From NCBI GenBank assembly GCA_012965065.1, contig DTSX01000125.1:1-18089 (forward strand): a stretch of 18,089 bases of DNA. Reading direction: 5' to 3'. Origin of the DNA: Gammaproteobacteria bacterium (GTDB taxonomy: Bacteria; Pseudomonadota; Gammaproteobacteria; Steroidobacterales; UBA11654). Under the pieces are notes generated by a model that made no database searches, was not told the origin of the DNA, and saw only the letters and a list, made by a program, of their open reading frames with translations. Below are positions 1-6,800 of this stretch, in pieces. The stretch's first letter is position 1; the number at the start of each line of letters is the position of its first letter. Position numbers and translations under genes: made by a program.

Positions 1-222
1 ATGCGTGGTGCTGACGCGGTAACCCATATGCCTTGGGACAAAGAAGCGATGGAAATGCTGATGAACGTCCCGCCACCATTAAGAAAAATGGTCATTGGTA
101 ACACCGAAGAAGCTGCGACAGAAAAAGGTCAAAAAAAGGTTACTGCCAAACTTTTTACTGATCTGGCACGAGAAGTTGGGATGGACACAGAGCTTATGGA
201 TAGATTTAAGAGTGGGGGTTAA
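1..222 (+). CDS. Small PCP_red-domain protein, possibly truncated at the window's left edge
   Basis: The 73 readable residues match the PCP_red domain (PF08369), the short helical module known from the C-terminus of the B subunit of light-independent protochlorophyllide reductase. The visible pattern is a Trp followed by acidic and Ala residues (PWDKEAMEML, residues 11-20), a Pro-rich turn and basic segment (VPPPLRKMV, 23-31), a Glu-Glu-Ala-Ala stretch (36-39), then KKVTAKLFTDLA (45-56). No chlorophyll-synthesis gene is nearby, so a pigment role is not supported; in non-phototrophs the function of lone PCP_red proteins is unknown. An ATG lies exactly at base 1, so this may be a complete small protein or the tail of a longer one. 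gabD begins 41 bases downstream on the same strand. The family call is fairly sure; the function is not. Confidence 0.7.
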   Translation: MRGADAVTHMPWDKEAMEMLMNVPPPLRKMVIGNTEEAATEKGQKKVTAKLFTDLAREVGMDTELMDRFKSGG

Positions 223-252
223 GCTTTCTCAATGCCCAGATTTTATCCCCCA
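213..252. repeat. Imperfect inverted repeat between the PCP_red gene and gabD
   Basis: TGGGGGTTAA at 213-222 pairs with TTATCCCCCA at 243-252, giving nine pairs with one T-T mismatch around a 20-base loop. It covers the stop codon of the upstream gene and ends 11 bases before the gabD start. No T-run follows, so it is not a classic intrinsic terminator. It could stabilise the upstream message or limit ribosome access to gabD, or be chance. Confidence 0.3.
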
Positions 253-263
253 AGTGTACCCGT

Positions 264-1727
264 ATGAAGATTGAAATAAATAACAACAACTTGTTCAAAG
301 AAAAGGCCTATATAAGTGGTCAATGGGTTGATGCGAATGATGGGTCAACCATAGAGGTTACCAACCCAGCAAACCAAGAAATTATCGGTCATGTGCCAAA
401 TTGCGGCCTAGAAGAAACCAACGCTGCCATCGATGCTGCTGCAGAGGCACAAAAAAAATGGAGGCAGTGCCCAGCAAAGGAAAAATCCTCAATTCTAAGA
501 TCTTTTTACGATCTTATCTGCGTTCATCAGGAAGATTTGGCAAGGATCATTACTTACGAGCAAGGCAAATCCATGACTGAAGCAACAGGTGAAATTACTT
601 ATTCGGCTTCCTTTATTGAATGGTTTGCAGAAGAAGCAAAGCGTATTTATGGAGATGTGATACCTGGCCATCTACACGACAGGAGAACCATAGTTATCAA
701 GCAACCCATTGGGGTTGTAGCTTGTATAACACCATGGAATTTTCCTTCAGCAATGTTGGCAAGAAAAATCGGACCAGCACTTGCAACAGGTTGTTCATTG
801 GTATGCAAACCAGCAAAACAAACTCCTTTTTCAGCACTGGCTCTTGCTTATTTAGCAGAACAGGCAGGCTTGCCCAAGGGATTATTGAACGTACTAACAG
901 GTAACGCACAAACTATTGGTAAAGCAATGACGGACAGTAATTTGGTCCGCAAGTTGACATTTACTGGATCAACTGAGACCGGAAAAATGCTGCTCAAAGA
1001 ATGTGCTAAAACTGTTAAAAAAGTCTCCATGGAACTTGGAGGGCTTGCGCCGTTTATTGTTTTCGAAGACGCCAATATAGAGGCAGCTATTGCAGGAGCA
1101 ATTGCAGCTAAATACAGAAACACAGGCCAGACTTGTGTTTGTGCAAACAGAATATATGTTCACCAAGATATTTACGACGAATTTTGTGAAGGATTTACTA
1201 AAGCGGCTGCAAAAATCCAGACGGGTGAGGGTTTAGACCCGACTACTGATCAAGGCCCTCTTATTGACGAAGCTGCTTTAGCTAAGGTTGAAGAACATAT
1301 CAATGATGCACAAAACCAAGGCGGACTGATTCTTCTAGGCGGACGTCGGCATAAGCTTGGGGGGTTGTTTTTTGAGCCTACTGTTATCAAAGATGCTAAC
1401 GATGCAATGCTCATAGCTCACGAAGAAACATTTGGGCCAGTAGCGCCTCTATTTTCTTTTGCTACAGAAGAGGAGGTGATCGCTAGAGCGAACGACACGC
1501 CTTTTGGTCTTGCTTCTTACTTCTACACCACAGACTTGGCAAAAAGCTGGAGAGTCTCGGAACAATTAGAATACGGTATGGTTGGTTTAAACACCGGTAT
1601 TGTGTCTACTGAAATGGCACCATTTGGAGGCATCAAAGAATCTGGCATGGGCAGGGAAGGATCAAAATATGGCGTGGAAGATTACCTCGAAATAAAATAC
1701 ATCTCTATTGCTGGAATAGACCGATAA
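264..1727 (+). CDS. gabD: NAD(P)-dependent succinate-semialdehyde dehydrogenase
   Basis: This cytosolic enzyme oxidises succinate semialdehyde to succinate, the last step of GABA breakdown, feeding the TCA cycle. At 487 residues it has the normal family length (about 482 in E. coli) and aligns from end to end. Visible ALDH hallmarks are TPWNFP (156-161, oxyanion Asn159), cofactor-binding KPAKQTP (182-188), FTGSTETG (233-240), the general base Glu257 in MELGG, and the catalytic Cys291 in GQTCVCANR. Cys293 sits two residues on, the arrangement that forms a redox-switch disulfide in human ALDH5A1. The position equal to the NADP-contacting Ser of E. coli GabD is Lys185, so cofactor preference cannot be read off. 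The GGLAP segment is more like the mitochondrial enzyme than E. coli GabD. No gabT or GABA permease is in view. The ATG start matches the family N-terminus, although no good ribosome-binding site precedes it. Confidence 0.93.
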   Translation: MKIEINNNNLFKEKAYISGQWVDANDGSTIEVTNPANQEIIGHVPNCGLEETNAAIDAAAEAQKKWRQCPAKEKSSILRSFYDLICVHQEDLARIITYEQGKSMTEATGEITYSASFIEWFAEEAKRIYGDVIPGHLHDRRTIVIKQPIGVVACITPWNFPSAMLARKIGPALATGCSLVCKPAKQTPFSALALAYLAEQAGLPKGLLNVLTGNAQTIGKAMTDSNLVRKLTFTGSTETGKMLLKECAKTVKKVSMELGGLAPFIVFEDANIEAAIAGAIAAKYRNTGQTCVCANRIYVHQDIYDEFCEGFTKAAAKIQTGEGLDPTTDQGPLIDEAALAKVEEHINDAQNQGGLILLGGRRHKLGGLFFEPTVIKDANDAMLIAHEETFGPVAPLFSFATEEEVIARANDTPFGLASYFYTTDLAKSWRVSEQLEYGMVGLNTGIVSTEMAPFGGIKESGMGREGSKYGVEDYLEIKYISIAGIDR

Positions 1728-1736
1728 TCAATAACA

Positions 1737-1764
1737 TTACAATTCATCGGTGTCAGGTTATGAT
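1737..1764 (+). promoter_or_regulatory. Weak candidate promoter in front of the MATE gene
   Basis: In the 65-base gap after gabD, TATGAT (1759-1764) is a good -10 match. TTACAA (1737-1742) lies 16 bases upstream as a poor -35 (three of six bases). A start near 1771 would leave a leader of about 22 bases before the GTG at 1793. The gap shows no terminator for gabD, so read-through from gabD is equally possible. Confidence 0.22.
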
Positions 1765-1792
1765 GCAGTCTAATTATTTTTCATAAATCACT

Positions 1793-3151
1793 GTGAAACC
1801 AGCAAAAGCCAAGTTGACCTCAGGGCCGGTTTCATCGGCCATACTTTCGATGATGGCACCAATGATCATCGGATTGATGGTTCTCATAACTAACAGCCTT
1901 GTTGATGCTTATTTTGTTAGTCAACTTGGTTCAGCACCTCTGGCAGCCGTAAGCTATGCTTTTCCTGTGTCGTTTATAGTTGGCGCCATTGCTATGGGGT
2001 TGGGTACGGGCACAGCTTCTTTAGCCTCAAGACTTTTTGGTGCAGGTCACCAAGAGAAAGTAAGGCAAATTGCTACCCACTCGATGCTGTTGGGTTTAAT
2101 AGCTGGATTGTGTGTGGTTATTTTTGGTTTGTTAACACTGGAAGAGATTTTTAGTTTACTGGGTGCTGATGAACAAACAATGCCATTTGTCAAAGACTAT
2201 ATGGAAATTTACTACTGGGGTGGTATTTTTTTGGTTATTCCCATGATTGGAAACGCAGTATTGCGTGCTGGTGGGGATGCCAAAACGCCTTCTGTGTTGA
2301 TGGCCTCAACAGCGGTTATCAACGCCGTTTTAGATCCCATTTTAATTTTTGGTTGGTTTGGGTTTCCAGCATTGGGAATCAAAGGCGCAGCGTTGGCAAG
2401 TGTTCTTGCCAATGTGGTTTTTTTGATTGCTTCCTTATCTATTTTAATCTTCAGAGAAAACCTCATTCAGTTTCGAAAAAATACTGTTGCGGCCATCCTA
2501 CATTCATGGAATCAAATACTCCACGTGGGGCTTCCCGCTATAGCAAGCAATCTCATCGTACCAATGTCAAGTGCCTTGGTAACTGCTTTAATCAGCAGCT
2601 TTGGTCAATCAGCGGTAGCTGCCTATGGGTTAGCAGGCAGGCTCGAAGCATTTATCATTATTATTTTTATGGCTTTGGGTGGGGCAATAGCTCCTTTTGT
2701 GGGACAAAATTTTGGCGCTCAAAAATTCGATAGACTCAAACAAGGTTTTGTATTCTGTGTTGCTTTTTCATTCATTTATGCACTCTTTTGTATTGGTTTT
2801 TTTATTCTCTCTGTTGACACTCTTCTTGGATTCTTCACCACCGATCCAGAGGTGATAAAAACAGCAAAAATTCAATTATTGTACTGCCCTTGGGGCTATG
2901 GATTCTTGGGATTGGCTGTCATAGCAAATGGTTCATTTAATGCTGTAGGCAAGCCTATGCCTGCAATGACCATTTCAATTGGCAGAACTTTACTGGTGTA
3001 TGTACCACTTGCTTATTGGCTGGCCAGTTCTATGGGTATTAGGGGTGTTTTTATTGCTCAAGTGTTGGCCAATTTATTGGCAGGCATTGTTGGTTTTGTT
3101 TGGTACCAAAACGTTTTCAAGCAACTAAGACTAGATCATCAAACGATCTAA
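1793..3151 (+). CDS. MATE-family multidrug/cation efflux transporter
   Basis: This is an inner-membrane exporter of the MATE (NorM/DinF-like) family, which uses Na+ or H+ gradients to expel cationic drugs or metabolites. Its 452 residues are typical, and the protein is hydrophobic throughout, consistent with twelve membrane helices. Family motifs are the first-helix segment ending NSLVDAYFVSQLG (34-46, Asp38), GLGTGTASLASRLFGAG (69-85), the loop NAVLRAGGDAKTPS (154-167), and NAVLDPILIFG (177-187, Asp181). Repeat-two counterparts follow, such as GRLEAFIII and ANGSFNAVGKP. The GTG start gives the usual short N-terminus (LTSGPVSSAIL) before the first helix; an ATG at 1850 would begin inside that helix. 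Its stop codon overlaps the acs stop on the other strand. The substrate cannot be inferred; neighbours do not point to one. Confidence 0.9.
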   Translation: MKPAKAKLTSGPVSSAILSMMAPMIIGLMVLITNSLVDAYFVSQLGSAPLAAVSYAFPVSFIVGAIAMGLGTGTASLASRLFGAGHQEKVRQIATHSMLLGLIAGLCVVIFGLLTLEEIFSLLGADEQTMPFVKDYMEIYYWGGIFLVIPMIGNAVLRAGGDAKTPSVLMASTAVINAVLDPILIFGWFGFPALGIKGAALASVLANVVFLIASLSILIFRENLIQFRKNTVAAILHSWNQILHVGLPAIASNLIVPMSSALVTALISSFGQSAVAAYGLAGRLEAFIIIIFMALGGAIAPFVGQNFGAQKFDRLKQGFVFCVAFSFIYALFCIGFFILSVDTLLGFFTTDPEVIKTAKIQLLYCPWGYGFLGLAVIANGSFNAVGKPMPAMTISIGRTLLVYVPLAYWLASSMGIRGVFIAQVLANLLAGIVGFVWYQNVFKQLRLDHQTI

Positions 3152-5112
3152 CTATCTCCACGCAGTTGCTCCAGTATGGACTCGTTTTCCAACGTTGAAG
3201 TGTCTTGGGTGATTTCCTCTCCTTTTGCTAAAGATCGAAGCAACCGCCGCATAATCTTTCCAGACCTAGTTTTAGGTAAATTATCGGTATACCGGATCTC
3301 ATCTGGCTTTGCAATCGGGCCCAGTTGTTCTGCGACCCAATCTCTTAGGTTTGCAGTCATTTCTTCTGCATGTTTCCCTTCCGGGCGAGTTCCTTTGGGA
3401 ACCACATAGGCAAAAATCCCTTCGCCTTTGATCTCATGGGGTTTTCCCACAACAGCTGCTTCAGCGACATCTGGATGTGCAACCAAGGCAGACTCCACTT
3501 CCATTGTTCCTAGGCGGTGACCGGAAACGTTCAAAACATCATCAATTCTTCCCATAATCCAGAAATAGCCATCTGCATCACGATTGGCGCTGTCTCCAGC
3601 AACGTAATACTGCTGACCAAAGCGTTCCCAATAAGTATCCAAATACCTTTGGTTGTCGCCCCAAATTGTTCTTAACATAGAAGGCCATGGTTTTTTTACT
3701 ACCAAATAACCCCCTTGGCCTGGGTCTGAAATAGGAAGTCCTTCCTCATCAACAATATCCATCATTATCCCTGGTAATGGCTGCGTGCAGGAGCCGGGTT
3801 TTGTAGTGGTGACCCCTGGAATCGGGCTAATCATAATTGCTCCTGTTTCAGTTTGCCACCAAGTATCTACAATGGGGCACTTTTCCTTACCAATGGTCTT
3901 GTGGTACCACATCCATGCTTCTGGATTGATGGGTTCCCCAACAGTACCAAGCAGTCGTAATCTTGAAAGATCGTATTTATTTGGCAGTGCATCGCCCAGC
4001 CTCATGAGGGCTCGAATTGCAGTTGGAGCAGTATAAAAAATGGAGATTTTGTGGCGTTGACAGATTTCCCAAAATCGCCCTCCGTCCGGATACGTGGGGG
4101 CTCCTTCGTAAATCATAATTGTCGTTCCAGCTGCCAAAGGGCCATAAGCCACATAACTATGTCCCGTAATCCAGCCAACATCTGCAGTACACCAAAAAAT
4201 ATCGTCTTGTGCCAGATCAAACACCCATTTATTGGTCAATTTAGCACCCAGAAGATACCCAGCAGTTGAATGTTGAATGCCTTTGGGTTTTCCAGTAGAT
4301 CCTGAAGTGTATAAAATAAACAGCGGGTGTTCTGAAGAGACCGGGGTTGCCTCACAAGTCTCATTTTGTCCATCAACCAATTCATGCCACCAGATATCTC
4401 TGTCTTGTCTCATTGGGATTTTGTGTTCAGTCCTTCTCAAAACCACAACATGTTTTACTGAATCACAATTCTCCTGTAATGCTGTATCGGTTGATTCTTT
4501 AAGCGGTATGACCTGGCCACCTCGATAACCGCCGTCTGCTGTAATCACCAACGATGCCTCAGCATCTTGTATCCGGTCCCGCATTGCTTTTGCTGAAAAT
4601 CCGCCAAAAACCACTGAGTGAACTGCGCCAATCCTAGCGCAGGCCTGCATTGCAATGATTGCCTCTGGAACCATGGGCATGTAAATGATAACCCGGTCTA
4701 ATGGTTTTACTCCTAAGCTCAACAAACCATTGGATAAACGGCAAACTTCTATTAAAAGATCGGCGTAAGTTAAAGTTCTAACATCGCCGTTTTCCCCTTC
4801 AAAAATAACTGCTATTTTCCCAGGATTCTTATTCACGTTAACATCCAAACAGTTGTAGGATGCGTTTAATTTTCCATCAGCAAACCATGTGTAGTTTGGT
4901 GCTTGGCTTTCATCTAAGGTTTCGGTAAAAGGAGTAAACCATTGAATTTCTTGATGTGCAAGATCGGCCCAAAATTTTTCATAGTCATCAAGAGCTTTCT
5001 GCTTTAGCCTTGCCAGCGATTGAATGGTAAGTTGGGAATTGGATACAAATCTCTCAGGCGGCTCAAAACGCCTGGTTTCATTTAAAATAGATTCGATTTT
5101 ATTTTGGCTCAT
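3148..5112 (-). CDS. acs: Acetyl-CoA synthetase (AMP-forming)
   Basis: This cytosolic enzyme activates acetate with ATP, via acetyl-AMP, to acetyl-CoA. The protein has 654 residues against 652 in E. coli, with the complete two-domain ANL fold. Visible motifs are the phosphate-binding loop YTSGSTGKPKG (268-278), DTWWQTETG (416-424, carrying the tryptophan that limits the pocket to acetate), AGDSANRD (505-512), hinge GRIDD (521-525), and RSGKIMRRLLR near the end with catalytic Lys619. That lysine is the residue acetylated by Pat-type and restored by CobB-type enzymes in relatives, so post-translational control is likely; neither modifier is in the window. It is the last gene of a minus-strand cluster, 12 bases after the fructosamine-kinase homologue. 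It ends head-on against the MATE gene with overlapping stop codons and no visible terminator. Confidence 0.96.
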   Translation of the reverse strand: MSQNKIESILNETRRFEPPERFVSNSQLTIQSLARLKQKALDDYEKFWADLAHQEIQWFTPFTETLDESQAPNYTWFADGKLNASYNCLDVNVNKNPGKIAVIFEGENGDVRTLTYADLLIEVCRLSNGLLSLGVKPLDRVIIYMPMVPEAIIAMQACARIGAVHSVVFGGFSAKAMRDRIQDAEASLVITADGGYRGGQVIPLKESTDTALQENCDSVKHVVVLRRTEHKIPMRQDRDIWWHELVDGQNETCEATPVSSEHPLFILYTSGSTGKPKGIQHSTAGYLLGAKLTNKWVFDLAQDDIFWCTADVGWITGHSYVAYGPLAAGTTIMIYEGAPTYPDGGRFWEICQRHKISIFYTAPTAIRALMRLGDALPNKYDLSRLRLLGTVGEPINPEAWMWYHKTIGKEKCPIVDTWWQTETGAIMISPIPGVTTTKPGSCTQPLPGIMMDIVDEEGLPISDPGQGGYLVVKKPWPSMLRTIWGDNQRYLDTYWERFGQQYYVAGDSANRDADGYFWIMGRIDDVLNVSGHRLGTMEVESALVAHPDVAEAAVVGKPHEIKGEGIFAYVVPKGTRPEGKHAEEMTANLRDWVAEQLGPIAKPDEIRYTDNLPKTRSGKIMRRLLRSLAKGEEITQDTSTLENESILEQLRGDS

Positions 5113-5124
5113 TTGGCTACCCGC

Positions 5125-5997
5125 TTATATTTCTGAAAGCAGTTGCTCGAGTACATCCTTTGTCTGCCTCAAATACGCCTCACCAAAGAGGCTTAAATGA
5201 TTCAGCAAATGATATAAGTTGTATAAATTTTGCCTGACCTTGAACCCATAATCTAGTGCCCATTGGTAATTATAGGCATCGTAGAAAACCTGAGGAAAGC
5301 CTCCAAATAATTTTGTCATTGCAAGGTCTGCTTCCCTGTCACCATAGTAAATCGCCGGGTCAAAAACCACAGGCGTTGTGTTATTGATTGTGCCCCAATT
5401 CCCAGACCACAAATCACCGTGCAGTAAAGATGGTTTAGGTGTGTATTGGTCAAAAAAAAGAGGTAAGGATTCCATTAGGCGCTCCGCTCCTTCTTCTAGA
5501 CTTGACCGGTAACCGTGTTCAAAAGCCCACATAAATTGCGGTAGCAATCTTTTTTCCTTAAAAAAACTTATCCAGTTTTTGTTCCAATGATTCTTCTGTG
5601 GGCTTAACCCAATCCAATTGTCCTCACCTAAGCCAAATGAATCGTTACTATTCTGGTGCAATAGGGCCAATTGTTTGCCGAGAATTTCTCCAGAAAATAC
5701 ATTGTCTTTTTTAAAATCAAAATATTCACAAACAAGGAAAGAGCACGTTGCTGTTTCCCCTGCAAAAAAAACCTTAGGCACTTTAACAACCCCTGCTACA
5801 GTGAGGGCTTCGAGACCTATTTTTTCAGCTATCAAGAGGGGTAAATCATTGAGTGAAGCTGTTTTTAGAAAATAATGCCCGTCAGCGCCTTGTACCTTCT
5901 GTTTAGTAATTCGATCGTATGATGGCGAAAGAATAGGATTTTGTTCTATCAGTGGGAGATTCGAAACTGCAGCAATTTCTTGTATGGAATTTGCCAA
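5125..5997 (-). CDS. Fructosamine/ketosamine-3-kinase family protein
   Basis: The protein belongs to the fructosamine-kinase family (PF03881, YniA-like), cytosolic kinases that phosphorylate sugar adducts on proteins or small amines so that they fall off (deglycation). At 290 residues it is close to the E. coli homologue (286). Visible features are Lys45 in HYFLK (the ATP-binding lysine position), a hinge-like FLVCEYF (87-93), the catalytic loop HGDLWSGN (193-200, Asp195), the metal-binding DPAIYYGDREADLAM (213-227), and a C-terminal LYHLLNHLSLFG (261-272). The N-terminal glycine-rich loop usually seen as SGG is instead SPSYDR (24-29), so ATP binding may differ. The start is TTG with no ATG nearby that fits the family length. 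The gene lies 15 bases after the HNH gene and 12 before acs, pointing to one transcript. The substrate is unknown. Confidence 0.88.
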   Translation of the reverse strand: MANSIQEIAAVSNLPLIEQNPILSPSYDRITKQKVQGADGHYFLKTASLNDLPLLIAEKIGLEALTVAGVVKVPKVFFAGETATCSFLVCEYFDFKKDNVFSGEILGKQLALLHQNSNDSFGLGEDNWIGLSPQKNHWNKNWISFFKEKRLLPQFMWAFEHGYRSSLEEGAERLMESLPLFFDQYTPKPSLLHGDLWSGNWGTINNTTPVVFDPAIYYGDREADLAMTKLFGGFPQVFYDAYNYQWALDYGFKVRQNLYNLYHLLNHLSLFGEAYLRQTKDVLEQLLSEI

Positions 5998-6012
5998 AAT
6001 TGTTGCGGTTTT

Positions 6013-6618
6013 TTAAGCCTTTTGTTCTAAGTGTCTGCGTCTGTGTATCGGACTTGTTTTAGGGATATAACCAAATAAAAAATCCATTTGGTCAGCAAGT
6101 ATATTGCGGCCTTTGAGATAAATATATTCAGCATAGTTCGGCACAAATGGGATGGCCAAAAGTTGAACGCCAGCCTGCTCAGGGGTTCTCCCGCCTTTAT
6201 GGTGATTGCAACGTTTGCATGCTGTCACGACATTGTTCCAAGCATCTGAACCACCTTGACTCATGGGTCTAACGTGATCCCTGGTTAATGATCTTCTGCT
6301 AAAACGACGACCGCAATACAAACAAAGATGGGAGTCACGCTTGAACAATGTTTGGTTGTTTAACGGCGGGATGTATTGGTTTATTTTGTCTTGGAAGTGT
6401 TTCGAACGACCTTTGGTTGCAATGATTGAATTGACGTTAATTTGGCTTCTTTTCCCAGTAATGGAGTTGATTCCACCAAAAACCGTATATATATCAGCAC
6501 CAAGTGTGTAAACAACTTGATCAACTGCATACAGGCTCGCAGCATCCTTGTAATCAATCCACTCCAATGGCAAACCCGTTGTGTCGATTCTTAAAGCCTC
6601 TTGACCAAGATGTCTCAT
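6013..6618 (-). CDS. HNH endonuclease family protein
   Basis: This 201-residue protein has an N-terminal region typical of a widespread chromosomal HNH family (LPLEWIDYKDAASLY, 16-30, and VVYTLGADIYTVFGGI, 35-50) and a zinc-stabilised HNH nuclease core. The core has two CxxC pairs, Cys99/Cys102 and Cys134/Cys137. Between them are Asp114-His115 (RDHVRPMSQGG), the His being the general base, and Asn128-Asn129 (NNVVTACKRC), followed by His139-His140. All catalytic positions look intact. Members are common as single genes in proteobacterial chromosomes, and no biological role is firmly established for this subgroup. No methyltransferase, toxin-antitoxin partner or mobile element is next to it. 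It is the first gene of a cluster with the fructosamine-kinase homologue and acs, behind a plausible promoter. The ATG start fits the family N-terminus. Confidence 0.87.
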   Translation of the reverse strand: MRHLGQEALRIDTTGLPLEWIDYKDAASLYAVDQVVYTLGADIYTVFGGINSITGKRSQINVNSIIATKGRSKHFQDKINQYIPPLNNQTLFKRDSHLCLYCGRRFSRRSLTRDHVRPMSQGGSDAWNNVVTACKRCNHHKGGRTPEQAGVQLLAIPFVPNYAEYIYLKGRNILADQMDFLFGYIPKTSPIHRRRHLEQKA

Positions 6619-6660
6619 TTGTTCAAACTCTTGTCTTTGTTAAAGTCGTTCATGTTGTGA

Positions 6661-6689
6661 ATTATGACGAAACTCTGAATATTTATCAC
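6661..6689 (-). promoter_or_regulatory. Candidate sigma-70 promoter for the HNH-FN3K-acs cluster
   Basis: Read on the minus strand, GTGATA (6689-6684, four of six -35 bases) and CATAAT (6666-6661, five of six -10 bases) are separated by 17 bases. Transcription would begin near 6654 and give a leader of roughly 36 bases before the HNH ATG at 6618. An AAGAG-like sequence about 11 bases upstream of that ATG could serve as ribosome-binding site. It is the best promoter-like pair I noticed in this 182-base gap. Confidence 0.4.
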
Positions 6690-6713
6690 CCAAAAATTTA
6701 ATTATTTCCCCAA

Positions 6714-6736
6714 AGCTAAGAATTTTATTGTTAGCT
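6714..6736. repeat. Short AT-rich inverted repeat in the pntB-HNH gap
   Basis: AGCTAA at 6714-6719 is mirrored by TTAGCT at 6731-6736 around an 11-base AT-rich loop. It lies upstream of the candidate HNH promoter, where an operator could sit. The stem is only six base pairs and no run of T follows in either direction. A regulator-binding site is possible, but chance in AT-rich DNA is also plausible. Confidence 0.2.
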
Positions 6737-6754
6737 ACAGACGAATTTTTTTGG

Positions 6755-6784
6755 GCTTGTGCACATAACAAGCTGTGATTTTTT
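6755..6784 (+). terminator. Hairpin with T-tract pointing along the plus strand
   Basis: GCTTGT (6755-6760) pairs with ACAAGC (6768-6773) around a seven-base loop, followed five bases later by six T (6779-6784). Read on the plus strand this resembles a weak intrinsic terminator, yet all genes on both sides are on the minus strand. On the minus strand the hairpin is followed by A-rich sequence, so it is not a standard terminator for pntB. It might stabilise the 3' end of the pnt message or block antisense transcription. Confidence 0.25.
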
Positions 6785-6800
6785 AACCCTTACCGCTGTT

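Noticed and set aside
2353..2733. 126-codon open frame within the MATE gene in another frame
   Set aside because: It overlaps conserved transporter helices and has an irregular residue composition with no known domain.
6013..6618. HNH gene as part of a restriction, Cas or homing system
   Set aside because: There is no methyltransferase, helicase, intron, intein or CRISPR repeat nearby; the protein matches an ordinary chromosomal HNH family.
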